64,000 bases of DNA from Paenibacillus sp. IHBB 10380 (GCF_000949425.1 NZ_CP010976.1:2604001-2668000), one strand, 5' to 3'. Shown: positions 1-9,287, counted from the first letter of the stretch. Notes: generated from the letters alone by a model not told the origin. Made by a program: numbers and translations.

Positions 1-1078
1 TTGCCAGCACCTCATCGCTTCCCGATTCATCCGCCCATGCGAGCTTCAGAATTGGAATATTCTTAATCGGAAAACTCTCTTCCGTATAGGTGATAGTACT
101 CCCGCTGATCTCTGTCGTATGGGAACCAGCCCCCACGACGGTTGCTCGGATGGTTTCGGCCGCTCTTGCCACCGTCATTTGCTGTGTCAATGAGGAGGTA
201 GCAATCGCTCTTCCCAACAAAATCCCGATGTCTCCAAACTTGAATACATCGTCCGCCGCTTCTTGGTAAATGTAGTCGGCCACCCCTCCAGAGAAGGAAA
301 TGCACGGAATGGTTCGATCCAGCTTCAACCCTTTGTTCGTGACGATGATGTCGAAGAAATCGCCTGGCGGCCGGAGGCCGACGCTTTCTTCGAGCAGCTT
401 GACCATTTCCTGAATGATCGGCTCAAGTTCGGTCGGCGTTACCCGCTGCCCGAGTGCCAACTGAATTCCTCTTCGCGCTATAAGCTGTTTGATTTTGGGC
501 GCGATATAGGTAATCTCTCGTGTCACCTGGTCTACCTTGATCAGACGACCTCCAATGTCCAGACATCCCGTATCCAGCAGCTCGCCGCTGGAGAACAGCG
601 CCAAATTGCTGGTGCCGCCCCCAATGTCGATGTTGACAATGGAAGTGGAATGTTCCTTGGAGTACGTATGGGCTCCGGCGCCTTTGGCAGCAATGATGCT
701 TTCCAGGTCCGGCCCGGCCGTGGCGACCACAAAGTCCCCGGCAAATCCGCTTAACGATAGCAACACTTCATTGGCGTTTTCTTTTCTAGCCGTCTCGCCA
801 GTAATAATGACGGCGCCTGTTTGAATCTCTTCTTTGCGAATGCCGGCTTTTCGGTACTGCTCTTGTACGAATGTCTGGATTTCTCCAACATCAATCCGGT
901 TATCCTCAAGCACAGGTGTGAAGCAAATATCGCTTCGATAGACCACTTCTTTGTCCGTAATGACCAGACGGGGTACAGAAAAGGCAGATCCTAGATTCTG
1001 GATATACAACTTGGACAGCACGAGCTGGGTCGTGGATGTTCCCATATCAATACCTACACTTAACAGTTCTTCGTTCAT
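1..1078 (-). CDS. eutA: EutA, ethanolamine ammonia-lyase reactivating factor (partial, C-terminus off window)
   Basis: EutA is an actin/Hsp70-fold ATPase that exchanges damaged cobalamin on ethanolamine ammonia-lyase (EutBC). The start at 1078 gives MNEELLSVGIDMGTSTTQ, with the phosphate-1 loop D-x-G-T-S-T-T. Farther on, NIDIGGGTSNLALF matches the family's second phosphate loop and ISFSGGVADYIY the adenosine region. About 359 residues are present, so the frame is open to the window edge and the C-terminus is missing. An AGGTGAGAG ribosome site lies just upstream. It follows eutW, separated by an ANTAR hairpin plus terminator, so its transcription is probably conditional on EutV. Confidence 0.93.
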   Translation of the reverse strand, partial: MNEELLSVGIDMGTSTTQLVLSKLYIQNLGSAFSVPRLVITDKEVVYRSDICFTPVLEDNRIDVGEIQTFVQEQYRKAGIRKEEIQTGAVIITGETARKENANEVLLSLSGFAGDFVVATAGPDLESIIAAKGAGAHTYSKEHSTSIVNIDIGGGTSNLALFSSGELLDTGCLDIGGRLIKVDQVTREITYIAPKIKQLIARRGIQLALGQRVTPTELEPIIQEMVKLLEESVGLRPPGDFFDIIVTNKGLKLDRTIPCISFSGGVADYIYQEAADDVFKFGDIGILLGRAIATSSLTQQMTVARAAETIRATVVGAGSHTTEISGSTITYTEESFPIKNIPILKLAWADESGSDEVLA

Positions 1079-1120
1079 TTCTCTCACCTCTATGAATACA
1101 TAAATTTCTTATATGCAAAC

Positions 1121-1208
1121 AAAAAGGCCTAAAGTTATAATAAACTCCTGATTCGCAGGAATTTATAACCTTAAGCCTCATTGCTTGCAAGACTACACCA
1201 TTGTAGTC
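1121..1208 (-). promoter_or_regulatory. ANTAR antitermination leader before eutA
   Basis: On the minus strand a hairpin GACTAC-AATGGT-GTAGTC (1191-1208) has a six-base loop with A1 and G4, the signature bound by ANTAR domains. It is followed by a long hairpin ending in a U-run (1121-1182), a factor-independent terminator. EutV, encoded two genes upstream, is the expected binder. The site also overlaps the end of eutW. Confidence 0.8.
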
Positions 1209-1215
1209 CGAATAT

Positions 1216-2640
1216 TTATTTTTTGAAGGTAAACGTAACCGTTGTACCCTTTGGATTGGACGTAATCGCAAGCTTCCCTTTCAACTTGTCCTTCACATAG
1301 CTGCGGACAATGGATAACCCCAAGCTTTTGCGCGAACATTCTTTGACGGGAAATCCCATTCCGTCATCCGTCACTTCTACAGTGACCAATCCGCCTTCAA
1401 GAAGCGCATGTACCGTAATATTACCATCTGAGCAGTCACCGAAGGCATGCTCATAACCATTTTGTAAGAGTTCGTTAACAATCAGCGCAATCGCAACAGT
1501 GCGATCGCTATCGAGACAAATGCTTTGTGCTGCTTTCATTTCTATATTAATATTTTTACAATCGACAAAACATCGTTGAATATTAGAAGCAATCAATCGA
1601 ATGACATCCAGCAAATCCACATGTGCTTCGATCTCCGTCGACAGCAACTCATGGGTGGCCGCGATGGCCAGCACCCGACTCACACTTTCGTTCAAACATT
1701 TTTTGGCTTCCGGGCTTTCACTTTGCCGCCCCTGGATACGAAGCAGTGACGCCACCGTCTGCAAATTGTTTTTCACCCTGTGGTGGATTTCGCGAATAGC
1801 CACCGACTTGGAGACAATCTCCGCTTCCTTGTCCTTGATTTCCGTCACATCATGCAAGATGACGCCTACGCGAAAATCCCGTTCTGTAATAAACAACCGT
1901 TTCACCTGATAATAGTAGCCGGCTACCTTCACATCTGTCGTCAATGAACAGGAAGGGGACGAAGAGTACTCCTTTATCACGCCGGAGAAGGTCGTCTGAT
2001 CCAGCGACAGGTTGTCATAGTGCAGCCCCTGGATATCCTCCAAATAACCTAGCTGCCGGTAGTACACGTCTGCCTTCTTGTTCTTCAGCTTTACGAGTCC
2101 ATACTTGTCGAAAATAAGGACGGCATCCTCCAACTGATTGATGATGGTATCATTGAACCGCAGCATAGCGGTCAACGTAGAAGATATTTCGCCGTCTTCA
2201 TATTGTGTGCCGGTCACATCGAAATGGGCTTGAATATTGTCGCTCACATCTTTTTCATAGATGATAACCGCAATGACACCCTCTTGATTTTTGATCGGAT
2301 ACACGGTTTGCCTGACCAGATGGTTTTCTTGCGTATTGGCGACGAGTCCCTGTGACATGATTCCCGTCTCCAACGTTCTTAGCACGCCGGGTTCGTTCTC
2401 GCGCAGCGCCCTCTCCCCCGAGACTGACCGCCGATAAAGCGACTTGCCCGAGCTCGGACGATAGTGGTACACCACAATCGCCTCATTGGCCACACTGGAT
2501 AGAACATCGATGAACACATCATCCTGCCCGTTAGACATTTCAAATGACTCGGCAATTTCGGTAAGTCGCACGATATCCGCATCAGCCAACCCCGTATGCA
2601 GGTTGCACAAACGCGCAATCCGTTCTTTGAAATCAATCAT
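1216..2640 (-). CDS. eutW: EutW sensor histidine kinase (ethanolamine responsive)
   Basis: 474 residues, the usual length for EutW/PdtaS-type kinases. The N-terminal half resembles GAF/PAS sensor domains. A HisKA_2 phospho-acceptor region follows (REIHHRVKNNLQTVASLLRIQ, about residues 285-305), then an HATPase domain with N box VNELLQNGYEHAF and G box DDGMGFP near the C-terminus. In the Gram-positive eut system this kinase senses ethanolamine and phosphorylates EutV. The start overlaps the end of eutV by 8 bp, so the two are translationally coupled. The call rests on the HisKA_2 motif plus locus context. Confidence 0.93.
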   Translation of the reverse strand: MIDFKERIARLCNLHTGLADADIVRLTEIAESFEMSNGQDDVFIDVLSSVANEAIVVYHYRPSSGKSLYRRSVSGERALRENEPGVLRTLETGIMSQGLVANTQENHLVRQTVYPIKNQEGVIAVIIYEKDVSDNIQAHFDVTGTQYEDGEISSTLTAMLRFNDTIINQLEDAVLIFDKYGLVKLKNKKADVYYRQLGYLEDIQGLHYDNLSLDQTTFSGVIKEYSSSPSCSLTTDVKVAGYYYQVKRLFITERDFRVGVILHDVTEIKDKEAEIVSKSVAIREIHHRVKNNLQTVASLLRIQGRQSESPEAKKCLNESVSRVLAIAATHELLSTEIEAHVDLLDVIRLIASNIQRCFVDCKNINIEMKAAQSICLDSDRTVAIALIVNELLQNGYEHAFGDCSDGNITVHALLEGGLVTVEVTDDGMGFPVKECSRKSLGLSIVRSYVKDKLKGKLAITSNPKGTTVTFTFKK

Positions 2641-3205
2641 AGGACATGACGATTGTTGTTGCGATTTCCATCATCGGACATCGTCGATCCATGCTAAGTT
2701 TGCGCAGGGTTTGATAGGCCTCCTCTTCGGTACAGCCGTTCTCCTTCATCAAAATCCCTTTCGCTTTCTCAACCGCTTTTCGCTCTTCCATCTTTTGAGA
2801 TAGCTTCGATAAATCTTGTTCCAACTTGCGTATTTCCTTGCCTTTGGCAATCGTCACTTCCATCATAGGTATCAACGATTTTTCGTCGAGCGGTTTCACC
2901 AGATAACCAATCGCACCGATAGAGGATGCTTTTTCAATTGTCTGTTTGTCACTGAAGGCGGTTAAGAGAATAACTCCGCCGGCCAGTTGCTCTGAAATGA
3001 TTCGTTTGCCCGCCTTTAGCCCATCCAAAATAGGCATTTGAATATCCATAATAACCAGGTCGGGCAGATGCTTCTTACATAACTCGATGGCCTCAAAACC
3101 ATCAGAAGCTTCCCCTACTACTTTGTAGTCCGCTTCTTCAAGCATCTCACGAATATCCATTCTTGTAATAGGTTCGTCGTCGACTACTACAATTTTTCCA
3201 TTCAT
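2633..3205 (-). CDS. eutV: EutV response regulator with ANTAR RNA-binding domain
   Basis: 190 residues: an N-terminal receiver domain (acidic pocket VVDDEP, phospho-Asp in LVIMDIQMP, conserved Lys in LVKPL) and a C-terminal ANTAR domain (AVEKAKGILMKENGCTEEEAYQTLRKLS). ANTAR proteins dimerise after phosphorylation and bind paired hexaloop RNA hairpins, blocking terminators. Such hairpins lie before eutA, eutS and the alcohol dehydrogenase here and in the riboswitch RNA. It directly precedes eutW. Confidence 0.96.
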   Translation of the reverse strand: MNGKIVVVDDEPITRMDIREMLEEADYKVVGEASDGFEAIELCKKHLPDLVIMDIQMPILDGLKAGKRIISEQLAGGVILLTAFSDKQTIEKASSIGAIGYLVKPLDEKSLIPMMEVTIAKGKEIRKLEQDLSKLSQKMEERKAVEKAKGILMKENGCTEEEAYQTLRKLSMDRRCPMMEIATTIVMSYD

Positions 3206-3276
3206 GTGTCATGCACCTCATTGTCTGCCGATATTTGCTTGTATCTTGTGAAAACTCAACCAAATGGCGTGTTCGT

Positions 3277-3708
3277 CTATCCTTCCAAATATCCCTGTAG
3301 CTCTGCCAGTCCCACATTTTCCATGGAGGAAACCTCAAAAATGCGTTCTACGCCAGCTGCTTGCAGATATTCTCTCGCTTGCGCGATGTCCTCATCCACT
3401 TGGGCCAGCTCAACCTTGGTTATTATTCCGATAACCGGTTTGGCGAACATCGTCGCAAAAGCCGGCGGAAAATAACTCTCTTCCTTTGTGCAATCTTGCA
3501 CAAGCCCGATGACATCTGCTTCAACGCTAGTGACCATCAGCATCTTGTATAAATAACGGTTCTCGATGCATTCGCCAGGTGTATCAATGGCTTGATCAAA
3601 AGTCTCGATGGCTTGCGTCTTCTTGTAGGCAATCTCCTGACCGTGCAGCCTTTGGCACAGCGTAGTCTTGCCCGAGCCAGTGCTTCCGGCAAATATTATT
3701 TTTTTCAT
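3277..3708 (-). CDS. eutP: EutP/PduV-family GTPase-like protein
   Basis: 143 residues with a Walker A loop GSTGSGKTTLC at residues 9-19 and a G-domain NKxD-like segment (ITKVELAQ). EutP/PduV proteins accompany bacterial microcompartments; acetate kinase activity has been reported for one EutP. It lies 11 bp after eutS and before eutV, the usual Firmicute order. A GGGGAAGA ribosome site sits before ATG. Confidence 0.92.
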   Translation of the reverse strand: MKKIIFAGSTGSGKTTLCQRLHGQEIAYKKTQAIETFDQAIDTPGECIENRYLYKMLMVTSVEADVIGLVQDCTKEESYFPPAFATMFAKPVIGIITKVELAQVDEDIAQAREYLQAAGVERIFEVSSMENVGLAELQGYLEG

Positions 3709-3719
3709 AGCATCTTCCC

Positions 3720-4073
3720 CTATGTTCTCGTAATCTTCGCAGCTGAAAATCCGAGAATGTTCTGCAAGCCAAGCAGCACTTCACTAATGGCGGCTTCCAC
3801 GGATGATACATCCCCCGTAACAACGAGGGAGCCGCTGAAGCGATCGACAAAGCCGATCTGTACGCCGGCCGCCTTAGTCGCGATATCTGCCCCAATAATG
3901 GAGGCTTCGCTTGGCGTTATGGTCATAATGCCAATGGCATCTTTTGCATCGGATCCCAGTCCCAGCTTCTTGTAAATATCCTGGTTGGGGTTCGCAATAA
4001 TATGAGCTAGCGTTACCTGTTTCCCAGGTACATACTCTTGAATGACGCGTTGTTTTTCGTTTTGTTGGTCCAT
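3720..4073 (-). CDS. eutS: EutS bacterial microcompartment shell protein
   Basis: BMC-domain shell subunit: [10 protein letters not shown] and the [34 protein letters not shown] stretch are characteristic of EutS/PduU hexamers that form edges of the ethanolamine microcompartment. The frame is open to 4103, but family members begin close to MDQQNEKQ, so I take ATG at 4073 (117 residues, normal length). First gene of the eutS-P-V-W unit, preceded by its own ANTAR leader and terminator. Confidence 0.93.
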   Translation of the reverse strand: MDQQNEKQRVIQEYVPGKQVTLAHIIANPNQDIYKKLGLGSDAKDAIGIMTITPSEASIIGADIATKAAGVQIGFVDRFSGSLVVTGDVSSVEAAISEVLLGLQNILGFSAAKITRT

Positions 4074-4112
4074 ACCATCATCCCATCTCTTTGAAAGAAA
4101 CACGTAAAATAG

Positions 4113-4204
4113 CTAAAAAAAATATATAAAGGCCCCTTAAAATTTCACGTGGAATTTTTAAGAAGCCTCTTCGCTTTAACTATTAATTAACACGTCGTTG
4201 TGTT
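4113..4204 (-). promoter_or_regulatory. ANTAR antitermination leader before eutS
   Basis: Minus-strand hairpin AACAC-AACGAC-GTGTT (4189-4204) has the A1/G4 hexaloop of ANTAR targets. A long terminator hairpin with a U-run follows (about 4113-4180; arms around GGCTTCTTAAAAATT and AATTTTAAGGGGCC). Expected to be read through only when phosphorylated EutV binds. Confidence 0.8.
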
Positions 4205-4244
4205 GTTTTCATTATATTTATAGATGCAAGCGTTGTCAATACGG

Positions 4245-5390
4245 TTAGCCTAATTGAAACATTTTGTTCAATATTTCGATGACATCCGCTTCTGTCGGAA
4301 CACGCGGATTGGTAGCCGTACAACCATCATGCAGAGCACCCTCGGCAATTGCCTCTCTCATCTCTTCTAAAGTGTTCTGATCTACACCACAGTCCCGAAG
4401 CGTTTGCGGCATGTGTAATTGTTTCTGAAGCTGCTTGATTACCTGTACTAGACTTCGCACGCCGCTGCGCGCATTGGAAGTCGGTAGCCCCAGGTTCTTG
4501 GCAATTTCGGCATATCTTGCAGCCGTCGCATTACTTGCCTCTTTACCGTATCCCGGCTTGTAGTCCGCATTGAATTCTATCACATGTGGCAATAGCAGCG
4601 AGTTCATGCGCCCGTGGGCAATCTTGAATTTGGCTCCAGCCACATGCGCAATGCCATGGTTAAGTCCGAGCGAAGTGATGTTGAACGCCATTCCTGCCAT
4701 GCACGAAGCACTATGCATTTTTTCACGCGCTTCAAGGTCGCCCCCATCCTTGTAGGCTCTTGGCAAATAAGCGAACACCAATTTGATCGCCTTCTCCGCC
4801 AAGGCGTCGGAGATATCGTTCGCTTTGGTCGACACATACGCTTCAAGCGCGTGGGTTAACACGTCCATTCCCGTATCGGCGGTAATGAAATCCGGGACGC
4901 TCTTGACCAGTTCAGGGTCTAGAATCGCTTCCTCCGGAAGCATGTCATCGGATACAAGCGGGTATTTGATGTTTTTCTTCTTGTCGCTGATGACGGAAAA
5001 AGACGTCACTTCCGAGCCGGTTCCGCTGGTTGTCGGAATCGCCACGAACGGAATATCGCGCTGATCCAAGATTTTTTTAGCGAAAATTTTCATCGCCTTG
5101 GCCGCATCGATCGCGGAGCCTCCGCCAATAGCAATGATCAGGTCGGCCCGAAACGTCCCAAGCGCCTCCACCCCCTCTGTCACGACTTCTACTGGAGGAT
5201 CGGGTACAATGTTACTGAAAATGTACTGTTCATTGCTTTCATGCAGCCTTTCGAATAACAGGTTGATCATCCCCGATTTCACCATGAACGGATCCGTGAC
5301 GATGAAGATCCGCTTGTTCCGCCATTCTGCTAAGCGATTCAGCGCTCCTTGTCCCATATAAATGTCGGTTTTAAAAGAAATTTTGTCCAT
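4245..5390 (-). CDS. eutG: Iron-containing alcohol dehydrogenase (EutG/PduQ-like)
   Basis: 381-residue group III metal-dependent alcohol dehydrogenase that would reduce acetaldehyde to ethanol with NADH recycling. Visible: the NAD-binding GGGSAIDAAKAM loop, AIPTTSGTGSEVTSF, and metal ligands in the DVLTHALEAYVS and NHGIAHVAGAKFKIAHGRMNS segments. Preceded by GGAGG and by an ANTAR hairpin and terminator, so it is its own controlled unit at the head of the eut genes. The symbol is by context; PduQ-type enzymes are close relatives. Confidence 0.9.
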   Translation of the reverse strand: MDKISFKTDIYMGQGALNRLAEWRNKRIFIVTDPFMVKSGMINLLFERLHESNEQYIFSNIVPDPPVEVVTEGVEALGTFRADLIIAIGGGSAIDAAKAMKIFAKKILDQRDIPFVAIPTTSGTGSEVTSFSVISDKKKNIKYPLVSDDMLPEEAILDPELVKSVPDFITADTGMDVLTHALEAYVSTKANDISDALAEKAIKLVFAYLPRAYKDGGDLEAREKMHSASCMAGMAFNITSLGLNHGIAHVAGAKFKIAHGRMNSLLLPHVIEFNADYKPGYGKEASNATAARYAEIAKNLGLPTSNARSGVRSLVQVIKQLQKQLHMPQTLRDCGVDQNTLEEMREAIAEGALHDGCTATNPRVPTEADVIEILNKMFQLG

Positions 5391-5412
5391 GTGGGCACCT
5401 CCAAGAAATAGT

Positions 5413-5493
5413 TGGCAACAAAAAAAGAGACCTTTAAAAGAACGAATTCCTTTAAAAGCCTCTTTGCTCGTTATATGTACACGCCATTGTGTA
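5413..5493 (-). promoter_or_regulatory. ANTAR antitermination leader before the alcohol dehydrogenase
   Basis: Minus-strand hairpin TACAC-AATGGC-GTGTA (5478-5493) with A1/G4 hexaloop, followed by a terminator: 17-bp imperfect stem beginning AAAGAGGC and closing with CTCTTTTTTT (about 5415-5463). Same architecture as before eutS and eutA. Confidence 0.8.
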
Positions 5494-5702
5494 ACTAGTA
5501 ATCATACAGTTGTCTACCACCACTGTACACCTTAATCCTGATAATCGTCAACCGCATTTTGTATAAAAAAGATACACATCGTTGTGTATCATATTCTTCG
5601 ACATTGAAGAACCTACCCGTTACCTAATGTACATCCTTGTACTTGTTTGGCACCATCGCCAGGCCCTCCCGACATCAGCGTCGGTACCACCTTTATCCAT
5701 AC

Positions 5703-5763
5703 AAAAAAAGCCTAGAAGGCGAAAATCGTCACACTAGACTTGTAAACCAGCCACTTTCGCCTC
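5703..5763 (-). terminator. Riboswitch expression-platform terminator
   Basis: Minus strand: stem GGCGAAAG...ATTTTCGCC followed by a seven-U run, directly after the aptamer. Ligand-dependent formation would shorten the RNA before the ANTAR hairpins. Confidence 0.75.
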
Positions 5764-5778
5764 GAAATGGTTGGTTTT

Positions 5779-5890
5779 TCAAAGTTTCCAGGAAAATGAC
5801 CTGACTTAAGACTGAACATCCAGTCTATCACAGTGGCGGGACCGCGTTGGATTTGCACCAAACTTCCATTACCTGAAACTTTTGTATTGT
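5779..5890 (-). promoter_or_regulatory. Cobalamin (AdoCbl) riboswitch aptamer
   Basis: The minus strand shows the B12-box features: TGGTGCAAATCC, then GCGGTCCCGCCACTGTGA, with closing helix AAAGTTTC (5' end GTTTCAGG). No protein gene follows immediately, supporting control of a small RNA instead of an mRNA. Confidence 0.92.
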
Positions 5891-5915
5891 GGTATGACGT
5901 GAATGGGTACCATTC

Positions 5916-6187
5916 GAAATCATTATAGCATATAGAAATGGGATGGCAATATATAAATTTTGTAACGTTCGTGTCCCCCCTTAAATTAGCTAGTGTACGC
6001 CAGCAGTTATGCTAGTTTCGAAGATAACAAAATAGACCGATTTCGAAGGAGATCTATCTATATAGGGCATACGCGAGAAGCTCAGTTATGGCTTATTATG
6101 AAGGGCAACAGTTTATGCTACAAGAAAGGAGCTACCCTCATCTTCGCCATTGGCAGCAATAACTTTGTCAGCCACTTCCTTGATCGT
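5916..6187. other. Junction between eut locus and cassette array; no intact gene
   Basis: No convincing reading frame. On the minus strand a short open stretch near 6120-6185 reads like the tail of a protein (ADKVIAANGEDEGSS then stop), possibly a remnant of a gene truncated when the array end formed. No repeat core is recognisable here. Confidence 0.4.
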
Positions 6188-6676
6188 CTATCCTTTTCGG
6201 ATGAATAATCTCTGTTTCACCACTTGGTACAGCAGCCATATAAATAGTGATAGACTTACAATCAATAAATATGTATTAAAATTGAAGTATTGATTATTTA
6301 TATGAATTGACAGTCCCGTTGTAATTGAATTAATGTATTGCCAATCTATATAACCAAATTTCTCTTCGTATACTTGAGCCAAAAAAATTCGGTATTTCTG
6401 ATAGCTAGTTAATTGATAGTATACCCCTACAATGTAATGACTCACGATCACTAAAAATATGATAACTATTGTTTTAAAAAGTATCTTCTTGTCCTTAAAC
6501 ATATAGACCCACTGAAATACCAGTATTACAAATAAAATGATCAATGGAACAAACAATAAAATTGCAGGATTTCCATTACCAGAACTACTTCCAGGCGTTG
6601 TCGTCATTGAGTTCCCAAAAGTAAATAGCAGTAAGATCACTGCTAGATTAATAAATAAACTTAATTTTGTTTTCAT
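6188..6676 (-). CDS. Small membrane protein, unknown function
   Basis: 162 residues with hydrophobic segments near residues 7-24, 40-60, 68-88 and 136-152, so probably four membrane spans. No family recognised. An AGGAGGAG ribosome site precedes ATG. It is the leftmost gene of the array; the degenerate repeat lies upstream of it and no repeat is seen downstream, as expected at the distal end. Confidence 0.7.
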   Translation of the reverse strand: MKTKLSLFINLAVILLLFTFGNSMTTTPGSSSGNGNPAILLFVPLIILFVILVFQWVYMFKDKKILFKTIVIIFLVIVSHYIVGVYYQLTSYQKYRIFLAQVYEEKFGYIDWQYINSITTGLSIHINNQYFNFNTYLLIVSLSLFIWLLYQVVKQRLFIRKG

Positions 6677-6718
6677 ATCTCCTCCTCGATTTAATTAAAG
6701 AACATAATGCAGTTGTCT

Positions 6719-6853
6719 TAGCTAACCTTTTTATTCACGAATCCCCACCATCTTAGATAGCTTATCTTAGTGGATGCGGTTGTCTGCTGATTCATCTTCT
6801 CCGAAATTCCCCGGCAGACCAGGAGCTTTAGATGCGTGAATATAGTGTTGTCT
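6719..6853 (-). repeat. attC-like site 1 (class B, degenerate)
   Basis: Opens TTAGCTAACC (mutated from TAACG) and closes GTGTTGTCTA (mutated from GTTA). The internal arm CTTAGATAGC...CTTAG and the TTCACGAA/GCGTGAATA outer stem are still clear. Confidence 0.8.
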
Positions 6854-6995
6854 ACTGTCGATTAGTATTGTTACTATATTAAGAACTATAGGGAAGTTTT
6901 TCAATATTTACCAAACTATTAAAATTATTATTAATGGGAGTATGTTTAAAGCACTTACTACTATGTAAATCCAATCTCATTGAGAAAAGAAAGTC
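6854..6995. other. Spacer after DUF3626 gene, nothing recognised
   Basis: AT-rich, no frame or hairpin of note. It is the 3' untranslated part of the DUF3626 cassette. Confidence 0.4.
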
Positions 6996-8093
6996 TTATA
7001 GTTTAAAATTTCGAAGTGGCTTTCCATATTTCACTAAAACATGCCACAATAGTTTTAATTCCTGAAGTACTTCCTTATAGCATCCACGATCACTCCAAGA
7101 AATTGGATCGCGTTTCAAGTCCATTGCAGCAGATCCAATCATGCTCACATCGATAAAATCATTTCTTGCAATGCGTTTGGCCAAGGAAGGCATCGATGGA
7201 CCTCTAAAATCCGCAGGAACCTCGTCTACCCAAAGCGCAAAGCCCATGTGCCAATAGAGATCTATTGAATACTTTAGACATATTTTCTCTAAGGTCCTGC
7301 CTATATGAGTGTCCTTGAATGAAGGATCTGCAACAAGCACTTTGACGTCTTCTTTAAGAGAAATATCACCATGAACCTGAGCTTCAATATAGTGGTTAAG
7401 ATTGCGGTTTGGATCTTTGTTTGTAGGATCCGAGAATGGTCTCTCTAGATTAACCAGGACATGATCGATTAATTTTCGTAGCGTCATATTTTTTTCACCG
7501 ATAGCGAAATTTCTAAAGAATGCCTCCTTCATGAGGGCCGCCAAAATGATATTGAACTCCTCATAAGTACCCTTTTCCTTCGGATCTTGATGCGAATCCA
7601 AATAAGTGTATGTGCTACGATATGAGACCTCCGGGGATAGAATGAAATAGCATGATCCAAAGCGTGGAGCTGGTCCATCTGGATGTAACATCAAATCTAG
7701 TGCGCCATACTTGGGTCGTTGGCTATTGGTTGAGTCCTTTAGGTGATATGCTCCTCCAAAAATCTTCTTCTCCCAAAGGTCTCGTTCACCGCCAGGGTAA
7801 GCCGATACGCTGCCATTAGATAATAATGTCTCAAACTGACTTTTATAAATTCCCTGCTCAAGCAGTGCTTCAGCAACGCTTTTCATATTCGTCGGATCTG
7901 GTCTATCTGGATGAAAATGTAGGGCAATCTTTGCGTGCGCCTTTAACTTAACGACGGCGTCTTCAAATGTTTTATACGCGATATTAGAAATTTGAAGGAT
8001 TTCCTTAATTACTCGCTCATCTTCATTTTTTTGGCTTCTTGCGTACTTTGTAAGATGCTCTAAAGCCAATAATTGTGACCTTGATAATTTCAT
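6996..8093 (-). CDS. DUF3626 family protein
   Basis: The stretch HFHPDRPDPTNMKSVAEALL, then GIYKSQFETLLSNGSVSAYPGG and RPKYGALDLMLHPDGPAPRFGS, is characteristic of DUF3626, whose function is unknown. I choose ATG at 8093 (MKLSRSQLLALEHL), which fits the family N-terminus and has GGAGAG upstream; the frame is open to a TTG at 8177 without a ribosome site. It shares a cassette with the broken aac(3) gene upstream, with no repeat between them, so a repeat was probably lost here. Confidence 0.85.
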   Translation of the reverse strand: MKLSRSQLLALEHLTKYARSQKNEDERVIKEILQISNIAYKTFEDAVVKLKAHAKIALHFHPDRPDPTNMKSVAEALLEQGIYKSQFETLLSNGSVSAYPGGERDLWEKKIFGGAYHLKDSTNSQRPKYGALDLMLHPDGPAPRFGSCYFILSPEVSYRSTYTYLDSHQDPKEKGTYEEFNIILAALMKEAFFRNFAIGEKNMTLRKLIDHVLVNLERPFSDPTNKDPNRNLNHYIEAQVHGDISLKEDVKVLVADPSFKDTHIGRTLEKICLKYSIDLYWHMGFALWVDEVPADFRGPSMPSLAKRIARNDFIDVSMIGSAAMDLKRDPISWSDRGCYKEVLQELKLLWHVLVKYGKPLRNFKL

Positions 8094-8248
8094 GGGCAGA
8101 TGGGTCTCTCCTTTTGTACCGAAATTCGAATTTGCACCCTCTTTTGTTTTTACCTTAGAAATGATAGTTGAAGACAAAAGGGAATTTATAAAAAAACATT
8201 ATCCTAATCGGAAACGATAGTTGAATTTCTTGAAATTATTTTTTCAAT

Positions 8249-9045
8249 CTATCTTCTATTCTGGTTCATCCATCCTAAGGCGTAATCGATCATTTTTTTC
8301 TGTGGTATTAAGTAACTCACGACCTCTCCCACCAGTCCCTCTTTAACCAAATTAGTTTTGGATTTGAAATCATAAAAAATCTTGTCAAAATCATCAGATT
8401 CATTATTAATATCATCATATGTAGCCCATTGTTCTTTTCCATCCAGCATTTTTACTTCCCATGCTTTAGGTTTAATGAAAGTGTTCTGTTCTCCTGTCTG
8501 TACTCAGCCAGATGTAATGAACTATTAGTATTAGTTGGAGCTCCAAGTAATAGAATAAATCCCTCTAATTCATAGATCTTTCCCAAGGGAGAATCCTCAC
8601 TTAATGCATAATCTAGTCTATGATTTTCAGTTATTCTTATAGCATCTTTACCCCACGCAGCAAATGAAGCATGCGGGTGTGAACTTCTAAACACACCATT
8701 TTGTTTTCTGAATGTTTCAGGAATGAATCCCATATACGAAGTTGGTGTTACATCAGGGTAATATATAGGCATATTCTCTCTTATTATTTTTATTTCTTCT
8801 CCGGTCAGGCCATCATTATATTCTGTCGGTTCACAAAGATGTTCAGATTGAGTCGGCATAACGATATTTCCAGTAATCCCAACTGCCTCTTCCAATGCTA
8901 ATATTACAGTAACAGGCCCCCCTACAACTTTTCCTAGAGATTTCAAAGAGGAATGGACGATCAAAGTCATTCCTTCTTTTACACCCAGTCGTTGTAAATC
9001 CTCAACAATTGTCTTTCTCGTTTGTAAAGTACTGGATATCCCCAT
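8249..9045 (-). pseudogene. Aminoglycoside N(3)-acetyltransferase, frameshifted
   Basis: AAC(3) enzymes use acetyl-CoA to acetylate aminoglycosides. The first part (8452-9045) has MTLIVHSSLKSLGKVVGG, MPTQSEHL, RSSHPHASFAAWGKDA and LLLGAPTNTNSSLHLAE, all AAC(3) motifs; the C-terminal 66 residues (8249-8449, ending DYALGWMNQNRR) continue in another frame. A frameshift near 8450 therefore splits the gene. The upstream frame extension to 9234 is translation of the adjoining repeat and not real; ATG at 9045 fits the family. Confidence 0.85.
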
Positions 9046-9091
9046 TTTTATCACCTGATACAATTTATTTGTTAAATGTAATGCGAGGATT

Positions 9092-9258
9092 TCTGATAAT
9101 GTTGCGGATTCCTGACGTCCGAACGGCTTAAAGACCGTAGGTGTCCGGGTGGCTCTGCCCCTAGCCGATTGGATGTGTCGCCTGAATTCACTTCTTAGAG
9201 ATTCCTCTTGGTGACTGAGGAGCGTCAGCGACAATGTAGGAATGTAATGTTAGATGAT
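9092..9258 (-). repeat. attC-like site 2 (class A)
   Basis: TTCTGATAATG to GTTAGATGATG. Full arms; closing core pairs with the opening core of site 3 (TCATCTAAC) across the GNAT gene. Confidence 0.9.
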
Positions 9259-9287
9259 GGACATGCCTTCTCTAAAATGCAGAATAT

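Larger units (their letters stand above)
5565..5900 (-). ncRNA. eutX: EutX/Rli55-like small RNA: AdoCbl riboswitch with ANTAR dual hairpin
   Basis: On the minus strand a cobalamin riboswitch (next entry) is followed by a terminator, then by two A1/G4 hexaloop hairpins: GTAC-AAGGAT-GTAC (5629-5642) and GATACAC-AACGAT-GTGTATC (5571-5590), the latter ending in six U. In Enterococcus EutX and Listeria Rli55, such an RNA sequesters EutV when B12 is absent and is cut short by terminator formation when AdoCbl binds. The order of parts here matches that design. Named by architecture only. Confidence 0.8.

Noticed and set aside
263..754. Long plus-strand frames over eutA
   Set aside because: Shadows of the eutA coding frame on the minus strand, which has clear family motifs.
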